Source of the DNA: Brachypodius melanocephalos
Lineage: Eukaryota > Chordata > Aves > Passeriformes > Pycnonotidae
Length of the DNA: 64,000 nt
Assembly: GCA_013398615.1 (NCBI GenBank)
Contig: VZSR01000514.1
Coordinates: forward strand, 5,113,996-5,177,995
Reading direction: 5' to 3'
The first letter of the stretch is position 1, and each line of letters begins with the position of its first letter. The notes beneath the pieces are model-generated. The model was not told where the DNA came from, searched no databases, and worked only from the letters and a program-made list of their open reading frames with translations. Of this stretch, positions 1 through 13,700 are shown in pieces. The position numbers and the translations under genes were made by a program.

Positions 1-411
1 CCACAAACTCTAATTGTGTGCATCAGTTTTGTGCTGGCATAACAGTGCAAGTGCTGGGATTCAAGTATGCTTTTCCATGTTTGTGTTAAGCAACAGAGAT
101 TACACGATGACGTTTAGGGGATTTTCTGCTCACAAGGCCAGGATGTGAGAATCAAGCAAAGCAATGCAGCAAAGGAAATGTTTAATTTCCCTCATCTAGA
201 AGGCATAAAGGAGGGAAAACACATTTCACAAGCAAACCAGCTTAACATACCACCAAGTTATTGCTTCAGCTATATCAGCTGTACTAAAATACAGGACTAC
301 AGGTTGCAATCTAATCTGCCCTCACATGAAGAGAAGGTGAAATCTACAGTGCAAGTCCTCCATGAAAAAGGATCAAATTGCAACACCAGAGTCCTGTTTC
401 ATAGGACAGAA

Positions 412-417
412 TTTATT
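412..417 (-). promoter_or_regulatory. Second candidate polyadenylation signal AATAAA
   Basis: An AATAAA about 1.17 kb downstream of the GPAM stop. It could end a longer 3' UTR isoform. Confidence 0.25.
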
Positions 418-669
418 CATCATTCAGTTTTGCCTATGAATTAATTTTTCTGTAAGTCAGTTAGATCACAGTCAAAAGTACATTGTTTATATTTCAGTTT
501 CCAGAGGTACTACTTCATGCCAATTTAGGTCTGCTCAACAACAGAATATAATATGAACACTTTTCTTCTAAAGAACTGACAAAATTATTGCTGAAATTTT
601 TAGGGCCAAAATTAAAACTTATTTCACCAAATCAAGTCTTTACTCCACTTAAAAAAATCTGACATCCTA

Positions 670-775
670 TTAAAAAAAAAAAAACAAAACAAAACAAACC
701 CCCCCCCCAAAAAAAAAACAACAACAACAACAACAAAAAACCAAACCCAAAAACCAAAAAAACCCCCAAAAAAAC
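670..775. repeat. A/C-only low-complexity tract in the GPAM 3' UTR
   Basis: About 105 bp made only of A and C on the plus strand, with poly-A runs, a run of ten C (699-708) and five CAA units. In the GPAM transcript it would read as U/G-rich. Confidence 0.85.
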
Positions 776-1130
776 TTATCAGGTTTTTTTTCAATTAAAT
801 AATAATCAAAGATTTTACAAGATATTCACATTTAGGCAACTGTCTCCTGACTCATCTGGCTGTATGACAGATGCCATAATAAAAACAAGAACATTACTCT
901 CACATTCTTCCTGACAGCAGTGATTAGTGCAATTTACCACTGCACTACAGTTTTAATAGTGCAAGGTCTGCCTGCTGACATTTCTCACAATCACCTGCTA
1001 CATGATCATTATTCTCAGACGTCTGTACCTGTAATTTTCATTAGAATTTTGGCATTTATGTTAACACTTATGAAAAACTATGGCTTTATCCATGAAGTAT
1101 ATAGCCTGCCTAAGCAAAAATTTTAAACCA

Positions 1131-1136
1131 TTTATT
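1131..1136 (-). promoter_or_regulatory. Candidate polyadenylation signal AATAAA for GPAM
   Basis: This is the first AATAAA I noticed reading downstream from the stop codon, about 450 nt into the 3' UTR. A canonical hexamer alone is weak evidence. Confidence 0.3.
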
Positions 1137-1586
1137 TAGAATAATAAAACTGAATTGGAATGAAAATTACTAGGTTAAGCCATAAGCTGTGTTGCCACTA
1201 AACTCAAGATCTCAGGGTTAGCTACAGAACACCAATATGTGTACTTGTGCATCTGTTACAGTCTTTAAAAGTTCATTTAAAATGTTAACACTGATAAAAC
1301 TTTTTTAACCTCTAATGCTAATAATTTATCTCTTTTTTTTGCAACATTTTTGATTACTTGTATCGAAAGTGTCATCTGAGTGTCACTGTATTACAACAGG
1401 ACTGGGACTGTAAGAAACCCATAAATGCACATGTAAGAAGGCACTTGTCTTCCAGTAGTTCAAGTCAGAGAAGGTCCTACCCAGACAGTGGCACCTTACA
1501 CTTTGAAGGATTAGCAAATGTCCCCAGGCTTTGCCACAGTCTCAAAACCTGTCCTCGTGTCCCTGGACAAAGGTGTTGTGTATGGT

Positions 1587-1703
1587 CTATAACACCATGA
1601 AGCTCATGACGAATTCCAGTAGTTTCTGCCGGTTGCTCTGAGGTAGGAACGTAGTGCCAAGTTCCAAAATGATGTCTTTCCTCTGCCGAGTCTGCTTGAA
1701 AAC
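1587..1703 (-). CDS. GPAM: GPAM coding exon 20 with stop codon
   Basis: 117 nt, phase 0. It encodes VFKQTRQRKDIILELGTTFL and PQSNRQKLLEFVMSFMVL, then TAG at 1589-1587. The acceptor GTGCTTCAG ends at 1704. The hydrophobic tail matches the family C terminus. Confidence 0.97.
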   Translation of the reverse strand, partial: VFKQTRQRKDIILELGTTFLPQSNRQKLLEFVMSFMVL

Positions 1704-4700
1704 CTGAAGCACAGCATGAGCACATGTAAGCATCACCATGTTAAAGGAATCTCCTTTCTTCTGAGATTAAAATGTTATGGTCTATATTAAGTTTTCCCCT
1801 GTTTACAAGACTTTTCTCTTTTCATTTCTTGAAGGCTTAGATGGCAATGCCTTTAGGTATTACTAGAATCCACTCAATTTTGAAGCCCTTCAGGGGTTAT
1901 AGAAGAAAATAAATTGAAAAATAAGTACAGTATGACATAAACAGCCAAATCTTAACGGTGAGGGACAAAGCAAGCAATCAAAGGCATCCAATTGAAAGTG
2001 TAAGCACTTTAAAAAGAAGAAGTCTGATGCTCTGCTCTAATAGATGCTCAGCAAACATTACCTAGTTCCGCTTTTCATTCTAGTTTATCCTGCTGTTGGA
2101 AAATGATGGATTCAATATGTGCTTTCCTCACAGCTATTCAGAGTCTACAGGAAGATACCTTTACTAGGCCAACTATTGTTGGATTAGTCAATATATCAGA
2201 ATTTAAAGGCACATACTTCAAAATCCATACCCAAATGGGCATGTTTATTGCCTAAATTTCAATACTTCTAAAATTATAATGTTGTATCTTATCTGGCATT
2301 CAGGAAGCCATGCCAGCCTGATGAAAGAAAAACACTTCACTTCCAAAATCTACATGGGTGATTTATAATTTAAAATACTAGTGGTAAAGTACAAAATTGA
2401 ATGTTTATCCTAAAGAACACCTGTATGTTCATAATGAACACAGAAGGTGTATAAGGATGGTTCTGGAGCATCAATCACCGCTAATCCAAAATTCAATAAC
2501 TGATGCTTTTTTAAAGATTTAAGTAGGCTTCAAAATTAAATTTAGCTGTTACTGAGCACAGAACATGCTCTCAGCCTTTCAATATTGTTCAACAGGGACA
2601 TGGAGTAGAACAGAGGAACTTCATTTGCTGCGAATAAAAATGTCTAGTCACCCAGCCATCCAGACAGGCCTTCCCTGGGGCAAGAAGTGCCCTCCCTGTT
2701 CTGCAGATTGTGCTCTCTGTTACAGTCCCCAGCCTAAAAGAAACCAGAATGCTCCAAACCCACAATACATTTCCATAGACATATTCACTGATTTAAAACT
2801 GACACTGAACAGATTCCTTGAAATGTCCGAATTGTGCTCATTATTGACACGAAACTTGACAGTCACCAGCTCTGAGCACCAAACACTTACTCCAATTTCC
2901 TTGAAGACTTTCACTGCATTCTTCACGTGACTGTAGGTAGCACTCTCAGCTGCAAGAGAGAAAACCAAGAGATAAACAAACTGAAGTTCACTTAGGGCTA
3001 CCCTGTGGTGGAAAGAACAGAATGAATCAAACTCAGTTCCAAAACCAGTTTAACATACCATACACAGCAACATTCTTCTCCGTCCTGCTCATTAAGTGCC
3101 TGTGTAGCTTCTGAATATATTCAGACTCTAAAACAGGACCACTAAAATTGTGCACAAAGATGACAGCAGAACTGTATGCCTCCAGTAAGGGTCCCAGTAA
3201 CCTCTGCAGGAAAGTGATGTACTGCTGGTGCTCTTGAGACTGGCTCACCTAAGAAAAGGCAACAAAAGGTTCAGTGACAGAGACCAGTGGAAACCTGAAA
3301 CGACCTGCATGGAATAACATGGTGAAACAGCAACCAGAATAAAAACAAAAGCACAAAAACTTGTACAAAAACAAGCATGGGGGCACGGCACATTATGGGA
3401 TCATAGCAAAAAAAGAGGTTTATCACGATGGACAAAACAGTCACTGAACAACAGACTAATGCCATTTTTTCCTCCTCCACAGTATTACTATTTTCCCAAG
3501 ATAAAATTAAAGACATCACACTGTTCTGCAGCCAACAGAAGGGCTGCCCTACATTCACAGAGATGGACAAAAGTTTTCAAGTGTTAACAAGATATCCTAG
3601 GGAGTGTTTGTGTCAGTTCTGAGAAAACTAGTAATATATCTAAAATCAACATAAGCAATCTATTAAGTGAAGAATAGGCTGAATACAAATATCAGCTGAA
3701 TGTGCCCTTCCTAGACTGCATGAAAATAATAAAACCAAGATACCTGAGTCTTCATCAGTTTTTAGGACTCTAACCTTTGCTCTTCCACCTCCCTGTAAAG
3801 ATTATGTTTCTTCAGCTATTTTCCTCATGGGAAGGAGACAAATGGACTGTACAAAAATACTAGTGTTGTAAGCCAACAACCCCCCCCACCAAAAAAAAAT
3901 TATCAGTACCTGTCCTGCATAAGCAAAGTAACTTATATTTCTCACAAGAGGGTTCAGCATCAATAGCCTAAGGAAAATATTACCTTCAGGTAGCAATCTC
4001 TCTGCTCCTCTCCAAAATCACTGTCTTCATCTTCCTCGTCACTTCTCCAAGATAATGGCTCAGGGAGTTTTTTATTCCACTGCTGTTCTGTAAGACTGGG
4101 GCTAACATCCTCCTGATCATCCTGCTTAAATTTCAAAAACAAGGTGGTAAATAGGTAAAACTCAAAATCCAGGCAAGCAATAGGTTTATTTTATAATCTC
4201 ATCTGACTTAATAAATGCATTTATTAACCAGTATTTGATGGAAGCAAGTGAGACTCAATTATAGGCAGAATTGAGAAAAGGAGAGAGGACAGACATTTGG
4301 TGAGAAAGACTGGCTTTTTTTTCTTGCCTCCTCCTGGGTGCTAAGGTTTATTGTGCACAAAAAGAAGTTTAGGAAGCAAAGATATGCTGAACCAGCTGCC
4401 TCTGCTTCTAAGGTGTTCTTTGCACTGTGTACCTCTGGCAAACTGCACCACAGTGACTCTCCTACAGCCCCGGAACAGCAAGCTGAGGAGTTTTACAGTA
4501 ATTCTGAGATCAATGCAAAGGAATTAAAGAACGACAAAAGGTCTAGACTCCTGACTCCTGTAGAGTAGAAAGTAAAAACCCATTTAGCTATGCTACATCT
4601 GAAAGGGCTCCAATAATAAAATAAACCCCAAGTTTCAAGACAGTACAAAAACAGGTGTCTTCCTGAGTAGCCTTACTGGTAAAATGAAATTACACACAGA

Positions 4701-7700
4701 GTCACGAAGCATCACAGGCTGACTGTACCCAACTGTCTGACACTTATTAACAGAGGAATGAAGCAACCTCAGTCCTGGGCACATTGTTACAAGCTTTCAA
4801 TAACAACATATACTTAGAACAAGTGTCACAACTAAGGAGCACAAACCACCTATAGCACAGTACACTACTCCCATAGTATCTCTGCCACTTTACCTCAGCC
4901 ACCAGGAGAATGCCATACTGGATCAGCCTTTCCACAGACTCATGGCAAACTTGATAGATCATCTGGCAAGGCTGCAAAACATAAAAGGAATGCAATGAAA
5001 AAGTTGGAAACGGAAAGAAAAGTCACATCCATTACACCCATTACAGTGCCATCATTCCCTGTTCAGTATGAATGTTTTAGATACAGCAGCATTATTTCTT
5101 TTATGCAAGCTGTTAAACTTTTATCAGCATAATCCCAATGCACCACTCTTGTGTTTATCCTGGCAGACATTAAAAAAATTATAGTGAAATAGGATATTTA
5201 AAACATGTCCAAGATTTTTCTGAAATGCATTGCCATTGGTAGAAAGCCACATTAAATATTCTCCCTTTTTAATAGCCTCTAACCAAATTTTAGTTTGTTA
5301 ACAATTCTGGAATAAAATCATCATGAAATTAAAATTATTGAAACTCGCAACAGTGATCTATTTGGAATTTAAATGAAACTACAATTTCAAGAAATTCTCT
5401 TATGTGTTTTGAAACTGAATTTAAAAACCCAACTTCTTTTACATTATTCATAATCATTTAGGAAATATTTTCTTAGTTAAAAAATAATAATCAATTATTA
5501 ACTCTGAAAGTAGAAGGATAACATTACTAAAGAACTCCAGTATATGAGTTAACATTACTACCCAGAAAAGAAATACTAAATTTGGCTTATGCTTCTGTAA
5601 AAATGCACAAGTCAAATACGAGTACAATTCTAAGAACTAATTCAACAATCTCTAGAATTTTAAGTAACTTTTACAGATAAGAAAAAAGAACATTTAGCAC
5701 TTAAAATTGGCAAGTATGTAGTGTCTGAAAAGTGAGATAACATCAGCTCTCGTCAGTGCTCTGTAACAACAAAAATGAAGTCAGGCCATGTTTAAAATTG
5801 CCACTAAGTACTAGGTGTGGCACAACATGACTACTGCACTCCTATGCTAATAGGGATATCTTTAGAATACAGAACCTTACTTCCCAACATAATTTCAATT
5901 GCCTGTGCAAATTCAAAGGAGCTGGGTACTCACAAAGACTTTTGTTTCTTTAGGTAAAAAAAAATATAGTTTGGGCAGAATACAAATACAGCTGTGATGA
6001 TCTAATGACAAGAATGATGAAACATGTTAGAGAAGCTGCTCTCTCAGTTTCCCACAATTTGAGCTGGGCTTCTTAATTCTGCCTTGCTCAAGAAAGGCCA
6101 GAATCACAGCAGAAATGTCCCAGGCCCAGCCCAACATCACCCACTTCAGCACTTTCAGGAGCAGCAGGTGGCACTCAGTGTGTGACAGCCACTGATACCC
6201 ACCACCATCACTGACAGTGAACGGATCAGAGCTGTGACATTAGAAAGCATCTTGTAATTTTAAAGTAACAAGCAGAACAAAAGCTGGACAATTAATGCAA
6301 TTACTTACCAAAGATACAGTGAATTCATTAGAAAGCAAGTAGCACAAGCTGGCAGCTTTTCGGACCAGGTGTTCCTGACTGATTAAACCGTGAGAAGCAC
6401 CACTGGTACCATTTCTGTACCTCCTGCTCTGAATGGCGTGAAGACTGCAGGCTGGAGCAGAAACAAACACAGGCAAAGTTTAATTTTCCAAAGAGCTTTA
6501 TGGCAAAAGAAACATCAAACTTCTGTTTTGTCCACTTCTGGAGCTAAAAGCAGCCACATGTTACACATGCCATTCAAGAATAAAGAGAGACTTAACCACT
6601 ATTTTGTGTCCAGTAACGTCAGATCAAAACAAAATCTCATTAAAATACTGCTCACAAAAGCACAGGTTTTGCCATGGCTCAGAACTCTGACAGTACCTTG
6701 CCTATGGCAGTGACCAATACACAAACACTTCCAAGAAAGATAAAGGATGAGGGGAAAAAGGAATGGAAATGCTCTTCAAACAAAATAAAAGTTTGCTTTA
6801 AAACTGTTTGTTAAGGTAGACATGGGTTGAAACAGGAAGGAAAAAAATATATTCAAGTAAATAACTTGAGAAACTGATGGGGATTTTTGTGCAGATACTT
6901 TGACTTCAAGGGTTACAAGAAAGTCTTTCCTTGATAAACCCCAAAACATACCAATAACAGCCTCTTTAATGAATACATGAAGTATTCCATTGCTGTAGAA
7001 GTTGAGTTCAAAGACAGCAGGTATTGTGATGCTGGGAGTGATGAAGAACTCATTGTTTCTGCTTGTGTTTGTGATATTTACACAGTTCCCCAACAAGTGG
7101 ATGGCGTGCATGACAACATCATCTGAGTTCCCTGAAAATCCCAAGTCAAAGTCACGGGCTAGGACCTCCTCCTTCATGGAAAAGAAATCTTCTACCAGCC
7201 TGGAAAGATCAGTTCCCTAGAAATAAACACAGAATCACACAGTTAAACAATTTTTCTGCACAGGAGTCTATCAGCAAACCACATAATCAGGCACGTATCA
7301 AACACAATACACTAATTGTCAATAATACAAAGCACAACAGTCATATCAGCAAAACTGACTTTCACCGAGGTTTTGATGAAGTAGTTCCACATGTTTTGAA
7401 TTACATGCAATTATATCTTACAGCCATGAACTGTTTAGGAATGCAAGGTTTTTCCTTGCTTCTTGGTTTATTTCACAGCCTGCATAGACCTGAATACCTC
7501 AAGATACCCCAAGACCATGTCAGAGATATCATATTTCCATTACCTATGCTATAAAGTGAATGTTCAAATAGCTGGGAATATTGCACTTAACAGAACTGAA
7601 CAATTGGTTTGGAACATGAGGAAAAGCTTTTCCTCAGGCACCTCCTTTTCTTGTTTTCCATCAAGATGGAGTCAGATTACATTGTAAAACACTTCTCTGA

Positions 7701-10700
7701 TTCCACTATTTTAGGAAATTGGAAAGACTAGTCTGATGAGAATGGTGACACTTCCTCCACAAGCATGATTATACAACTGACCAATATTTTTCCATTTGTT
7801 CTCAATTTACATGCAATAAAAGCTTCAGACTTGAAGGAATTTTAGAAAAACTGCAAAACGAACTTGTAGAAGGAAAAAAAAATTCTTCCAACTCTCTTGC
7901 ACAAGACTTCAGGTAAACATTAGTATCATTCTGCCATTGTGATACAGTATTTTAGAACTGAGGAACAGTAAAATCAATTTGGAAATTAATGGAACAGTTT
8001 CCAGAGTATTCAATAGTGAATGTGTTTTTAGATAAAAAAAAAACCCTAATACAATAAATGAAACCCACGTAATCTTTTAAAAAAGCACAACATTTTGAAT
8101 TACAAAGATCTATTTCCACATGAGCATTTATTATCATCCCATCAATAATGGCTGGTGTTCAAGCATCTACTGCTAACTAAAATATCAGCACTCAGACTAT
8201 CCAAAATCCACTTTAACTTAAATGCATCTTTCTTTTTTTTATCAGTATCATGCAATATTAAAATCCATACTTTTTTTAGTAAGTTAACAAAGCCAAAGCA
8301 ATGTTTTGCTATTTAAGTAGCACGGAAGCCTTACCTGCCTGTGTCTGTACAGCAACAAACAGGCAACAATGTGGGTAGACATCACAGCACAGGACTTGTC
8401 AGCAGCTAGAGGTGAACAAGATAAATTTCTTAAACACCTGAGACATTCAGAACATCATTATATATGAAAGAGTATCCCCTATTTAAAAAATAGTAATGTG
8501 GGCCCAGAACTGTACCCACCAAATGAAATACAAAGTGTATTATGTCTGTCTAGAAACAATATTAAAGTAATCGAAGTAACTTGGACTAAGAAGACCAAAT
8601 AAAGCTTAAATATTTACTAAAGTAAGTACTGTTTTCTGTGTATCTGTGGTACCACAAATCACAGATCTACTGACTGAAGCATATACCACATAACCTATAA
8701 AACCTGTAACACTGGTCCATGCAGCTAGAGGAGTTCATGTATGATCTTAAATAATGCCATTAAGACACTCCAATAGCTCTTACATGAAGGGACAAGCAAT
8801 GAGTGTTTCAATATGACAACGAAGCACTTCAGAGTACAGAAAGTTTAATATACTAGCCCAACAAACAGAAGAAAAATCTTCTACTTGATTAGAGGAAGAG
8901 TTTGTTAAACTTTGAAGAGGACGGAGGAAGGAAAAGGATGGAGAATTGTCAAGATTATGTAAGTCATGAAATGATCACCCGAATGGAGACAATTAGGAAG
9001 TGTGACACTACAACACAGAAAATTTATGCTGTCAGCAAAACCAAACAGGCAGCTGTCAGCGACCTGCTCCAGTGGAAGTGGGGTTGAAATGAGATGATCT
9101 TTAAGGTCCCTTCCTATCCACTCTATGATTCTGTGGTAGTGTTACTCTTCAACACTTACTGAACAAAATGTGCTCAGCCAGGTTGGATATCAGCTCTCTT
9201 CTGAAGGGTTCGCTGGTGATATCCCTGGAGTTGGGCAGTGAGGCCTCTGCACCTTCATCCACAGTATCATTAGGTCTGAATACAGAATAAAAATTAACAT
9301 GATTATTACATTTAGATTCTGCTCAAAATGTAAAATAATATAAAGTCATTTTTTTTAATATGTACACTAAATGAACCACCACACAAAATACCATTACAGT
9401 CTGGTAGGGGCAGAAAATGTTATCAGCAAAAAGCTCTACCAGCTTTTCCTGATTGTTTCTTTGCACTGCACAACATTTTTCTTTTGGTAGTCTTATCCAT
9501 AAGACTACCAAAAGAAAAATTACAAGCTCTTTCTATGGCTACTCATGACTTTGCTGTAACACTAATTGCTCTTTTCCCTTCAACAAATATAGACAACAGT
9601 AGAAAAAGCAAATTTGCCTAAAAGACAGAGCCCGGTCTCTCTGTAAACTAGAAATGGTCTTTTGTATGGACTTACAACTTTCTCAAGGTACATGACTGAC
9701 TTTGTGCCCACCAGGACCATACAGGTTTGTATAACTGCTGAAAAAACCAACTAAAATGTGTATCTATGCAACAACTGCAGAACTAACCCTTGAGCAATTT
9801 TGCAGTTCTGACAGTCACCTCCTTGAAAACAAGGAGTACTCACTCACAGGTCCTATTTGCTTTGAAATGATGCCAAAAATCTTGTGAAATGTCTGTGAGG
9901 TTTAAAACAAATCCTTTACTTTTCACTAAGCATGTAATTTTTCCCCCTGAAGTATCCCATAAATTTATAAACAAACCAATAGAGGTTACTAAAATAAAGG
10001 AAAAAAGTCTGCTTGAATTTATTTGAATGGAGCTCATCAGGAAGAATGTAGCTCTTACAATAAATTGCACAGTTATAATTGCCAAAGTTTGGCACTTCTC
10101 TATAAACAATTAAATTATCCACGGAGAGTTCAAGCACTGCTTGGAATGTAATGCAGAACATTAAAAAGATAAATAAAAAAAACCGCAACCTGTCCCCCCC
10201 TTTCAACAACACCCCAAAAAAATCTCTACCTTGATGGAAGTATAGCTGGTAACAAAGCTTGTTCCAAAGAAAGAGGAGCAGGCACAGGTTTTTGGCTTTG
10301 GTTGTTTACATATTCCTGTTAAAAAAAGACTCATTATTTTTTGTACTTTTTCCACTTTATTCTTGCATTCAACTGATAATGCTATTACAGGAAAAAGGCA
10401 ATTATTCAAAAATGCAACTGATTAAAAACAGCTCACACTAAAAAAGCAGTAATAAGGTCAGAAGTATTAAAAAGTTTTCAACAGCTTCTTCACTTTTGAC
10501 TTTATTTTATGCAAAAAGTAGACTTCCCACAGCAAGGAATCTGTACTTCACAAAAAAACTTGCAATGAAAACAACACACAACCTCTGTCAGCACCCTGCT
10601 GTGAACAACTCCTTTGAGATGAGTTCCACGATTAAGTTAATGAGAACTGCCTCATTAACATGAGTGAGAGCAAAGCATAGCACCCATTCAGAACCAACAC

Positions 10701-13700
10701 AGAGACTGTAATTACTGCTTACTCCTGCCTTACTCAACTGCCAGGATAGAGAACTTCTCCTAAGAAAAACAATAGTGTACAAAACTCCAGTTGCAAGACA
10801 CAAACTAAAGCCTCCGGGAAGCAGGCAGGGCACTGCATGCTTGGAATTCCTGAATTCCAGATTTCTCAAATGCCAAACTCCACTCCTTACAGGTTAAAAT
10901 TTACACTATTCTGTTTTCTGGACACTGTGTTCCCTCTGTAAAGTTTCTGTACAGAATGGGAAACTAAAGAGCCACTTAACCTGCTGGTCAGGAAAACAGT
11001 TCCCTCGCAGGAAAGCTGCTTAAAAGACTTCCACAGCCTCTCACACTCTCTTCTGTTTCCAAGCCTGTGCTCATAGAACTGCAGACGGCCAAAATTAACC
11101 CCCAAAGCTCATCTGCTTTAGAAAAACCTGCAGTGGCACAACTACAGTTACACTTCTGCAAATCTGAGCTAAGGCACACTTGAATCATTTAAGTCATTCA
11201 TCACCATTCACACAATAAAGAACACAGGTACAAATGAGACCTGACAGGGGCTGCTGGGAAGGTACAGAGTGATTAGCATTTCACTAGATTAAGAGGGCAG
11301 ATAACCTTCTTTTCCTTACACTGATCCAAGAAGAGTTGTTAACTCCCTACCAAGAATAGCCCAAGCCTTCTCCTTTGGAAGTGAATTAGTATCTTTCCCT
11401 ACTCCACTAATTATAATGCAGTGCAGCCGGTCACAATAATTTCATGCTGTGGTAACTGAACTCTGCAAAGCTCTCCAACCCTACTGCTTTTTCTGAGAGA
11501 AGTAGGGCAGAAAGAAGAACACCTAATTAATTTGAATAACGCTCTAGTAAGTTGCTGTTACAGTGCTTAATCTTATTAAAGTCACACTAAAAATAAGGTA
11601 TACTGTGGCAGAATACAGATTAGTGAAACGTAGATTAGTACCAGCAGATTCTGCAAAGAGATCAGAGAAAATTTAGAGTAAAGGCAGATACTGCCACACT
11701 ACCCCATTTTCTGAGAAACTACAGAGCAGTATATGGTGAAGTACTGTAGGTAACAGTTGTGAACTAATAATGAATGATGACTTTCAAAGAATATAGACTT
11801 TCATGATATATTACCCATGACACTTTTATAGCTACTAATTTGCTTAGCAAATTTAAAAATCCAGTGAGATAAATGTCCTTCCTCAACTACTGCAGATGTC
11901 ATTAAATTAAACTGGAAAACAGTATTCAGCTTCCTTCAACTCCAAATCTCTCTACAATGTAAAGAATTACTAGATAGTGTAAAGATCATTTTAAAGACTG
12001 CTTGTTAAACAAAGAACACCACAAGTAAGAATACTGAGACTGTTTCAAAATTAATGTATCAATTCTGAGACTATTTCAGCTTAATACAAATGTGTCCAAA
12101 GACTCACACATTCATCAAAACCAGGGATACTTTTGTCCTGCCAGAATTGACTGCAGCAGATGATAATGCTAGTGATGATAACCCACGAAGAGAAAATAGG
12201 AATAAATGTGTCCCACTATTGAAACACCAAAAATGTCAAACCTTCAAAAAGACCTTCAAGATACCAAACTTACTTTTAAGGAAAATGGTTGTGCAAAATC
12301 TACTCTGACACACCCATAATTCTTCCGCAGCATTCTGAAGACTCCTCTAGCTATACTCCAAAGACTTTCATTCTTCTTAGGCTTGCCCTAGAAAACATAG
12401 GTGGTTGTTTTGCTTTTCTTCCACTTTGCAATTAAAAGGTTATGTTTAAAATTAAAATGCATGCAAGAGCAGACAAAGCAAGGCCAAAGCTTTTGACACA
12501 CCTTCTAACTTCAAGTAAATCTAGAGAATTATTTTTCTCCATAGATATCCCCTTGAACATATTACCTGTCATGTCACAAATCTGCATTTAGAAGAGTGTC
12601 ATCTGTACCTTGGCACTCCCCATCAGAAACGTTTTGTGATTCACGGCTCAACACAAACACCCTGTGTCCATGGAACAGAGGACTAGCACAACCTTAAACT
12701 CTGTAACACTGGTTTTCTGCATATAAGCAGAAAAGCCCCTAGGCAAAACAAGTTGTTTGATTGCTCTTACCAGCTGCTCACTGTTATAGTGACCTTCAAT
12801 TATGCGATCATAGGAGATTCCCACAGGTATAATTAGGACATCAGGAGTAGCATTTGAGAAGAGAGCATCCACCACCACAGACAGAAGACCTGCTCTAGCT
12901 CCAGATGTCTTTCCACTTCGAGACCGTGTGCCTTCCAAGAATATTTCTAGAAACTGCTGCTGTCTCAACAATTCTTCTATGTGCTGAATACAAAAAGATT
13001 GGAAAAGAGGAAAAATAAGTATCTAATTATATTGGCATACATATATACAATAACACACAATTATATTTCAAATATATTGTCGGCAACCATTTCCTTTTAA
13101 AAGCATTGGAAGATCATGACTTGGCATCAGTACTTGTGAAAAAAAAAAAAAAACCCAGTAATTAATTAATGCCTGATACAAGCCCAGACCTTTGTGGAAC
13201 TGAATTTGCCTGAATATACAAACAGTATAATGACATTTGTTCAAAAGGCATCTCTAGCAATGGTTGATGCAGTTGTTTCACATTCACCTTTCCTTCTGGT
13301 TCCCCAGCACATCCCATCTTCCAAGATGCAAAACCAGCTACCACACTGAATGGCACAAAGGGTTACATCAACCCATCATGAACACAGACTTCCACTGTGT
13401 TAAGTGAATCAGTGTACAGATGCCTCACAACAAAAGACACCAGTGAAACAAGTCTAAGTTAACTCAGAGAGCATTAATTCCACATTCTTTAATAAGGATT
13501 ATGCAAGGTGCATATCTGCTAATCCTGAAAATGGGCTGAGCATGCAATCTTCTTTAGTCTATAAATTCAAACCTTCATAAAAAATGAATCCCCTTTTTGC
13601 AGCATGAAACTTAAGACAAATTCAAAGCAAAAAATACATCTCCAGAGTGATGGAACTCACTTGCACACTTGCCACACAAGTGCAATGCTACCTACAGCAA

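Larger units (their letters stand above)
1..1586 (-). other. GPAM: GPAM 3' untranslated region (end uncertain, may leave the window)
   Basis: The sequence after the GPAM stop has no further coding similarity. Minus-strand AATAAA hexamers lie at 1136-1131 and 417-412, and either could end the transcript. GPAM 3' UTRs in mammals are several kilobases, so transcription may continue past position 1. Confidence 0.6.
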
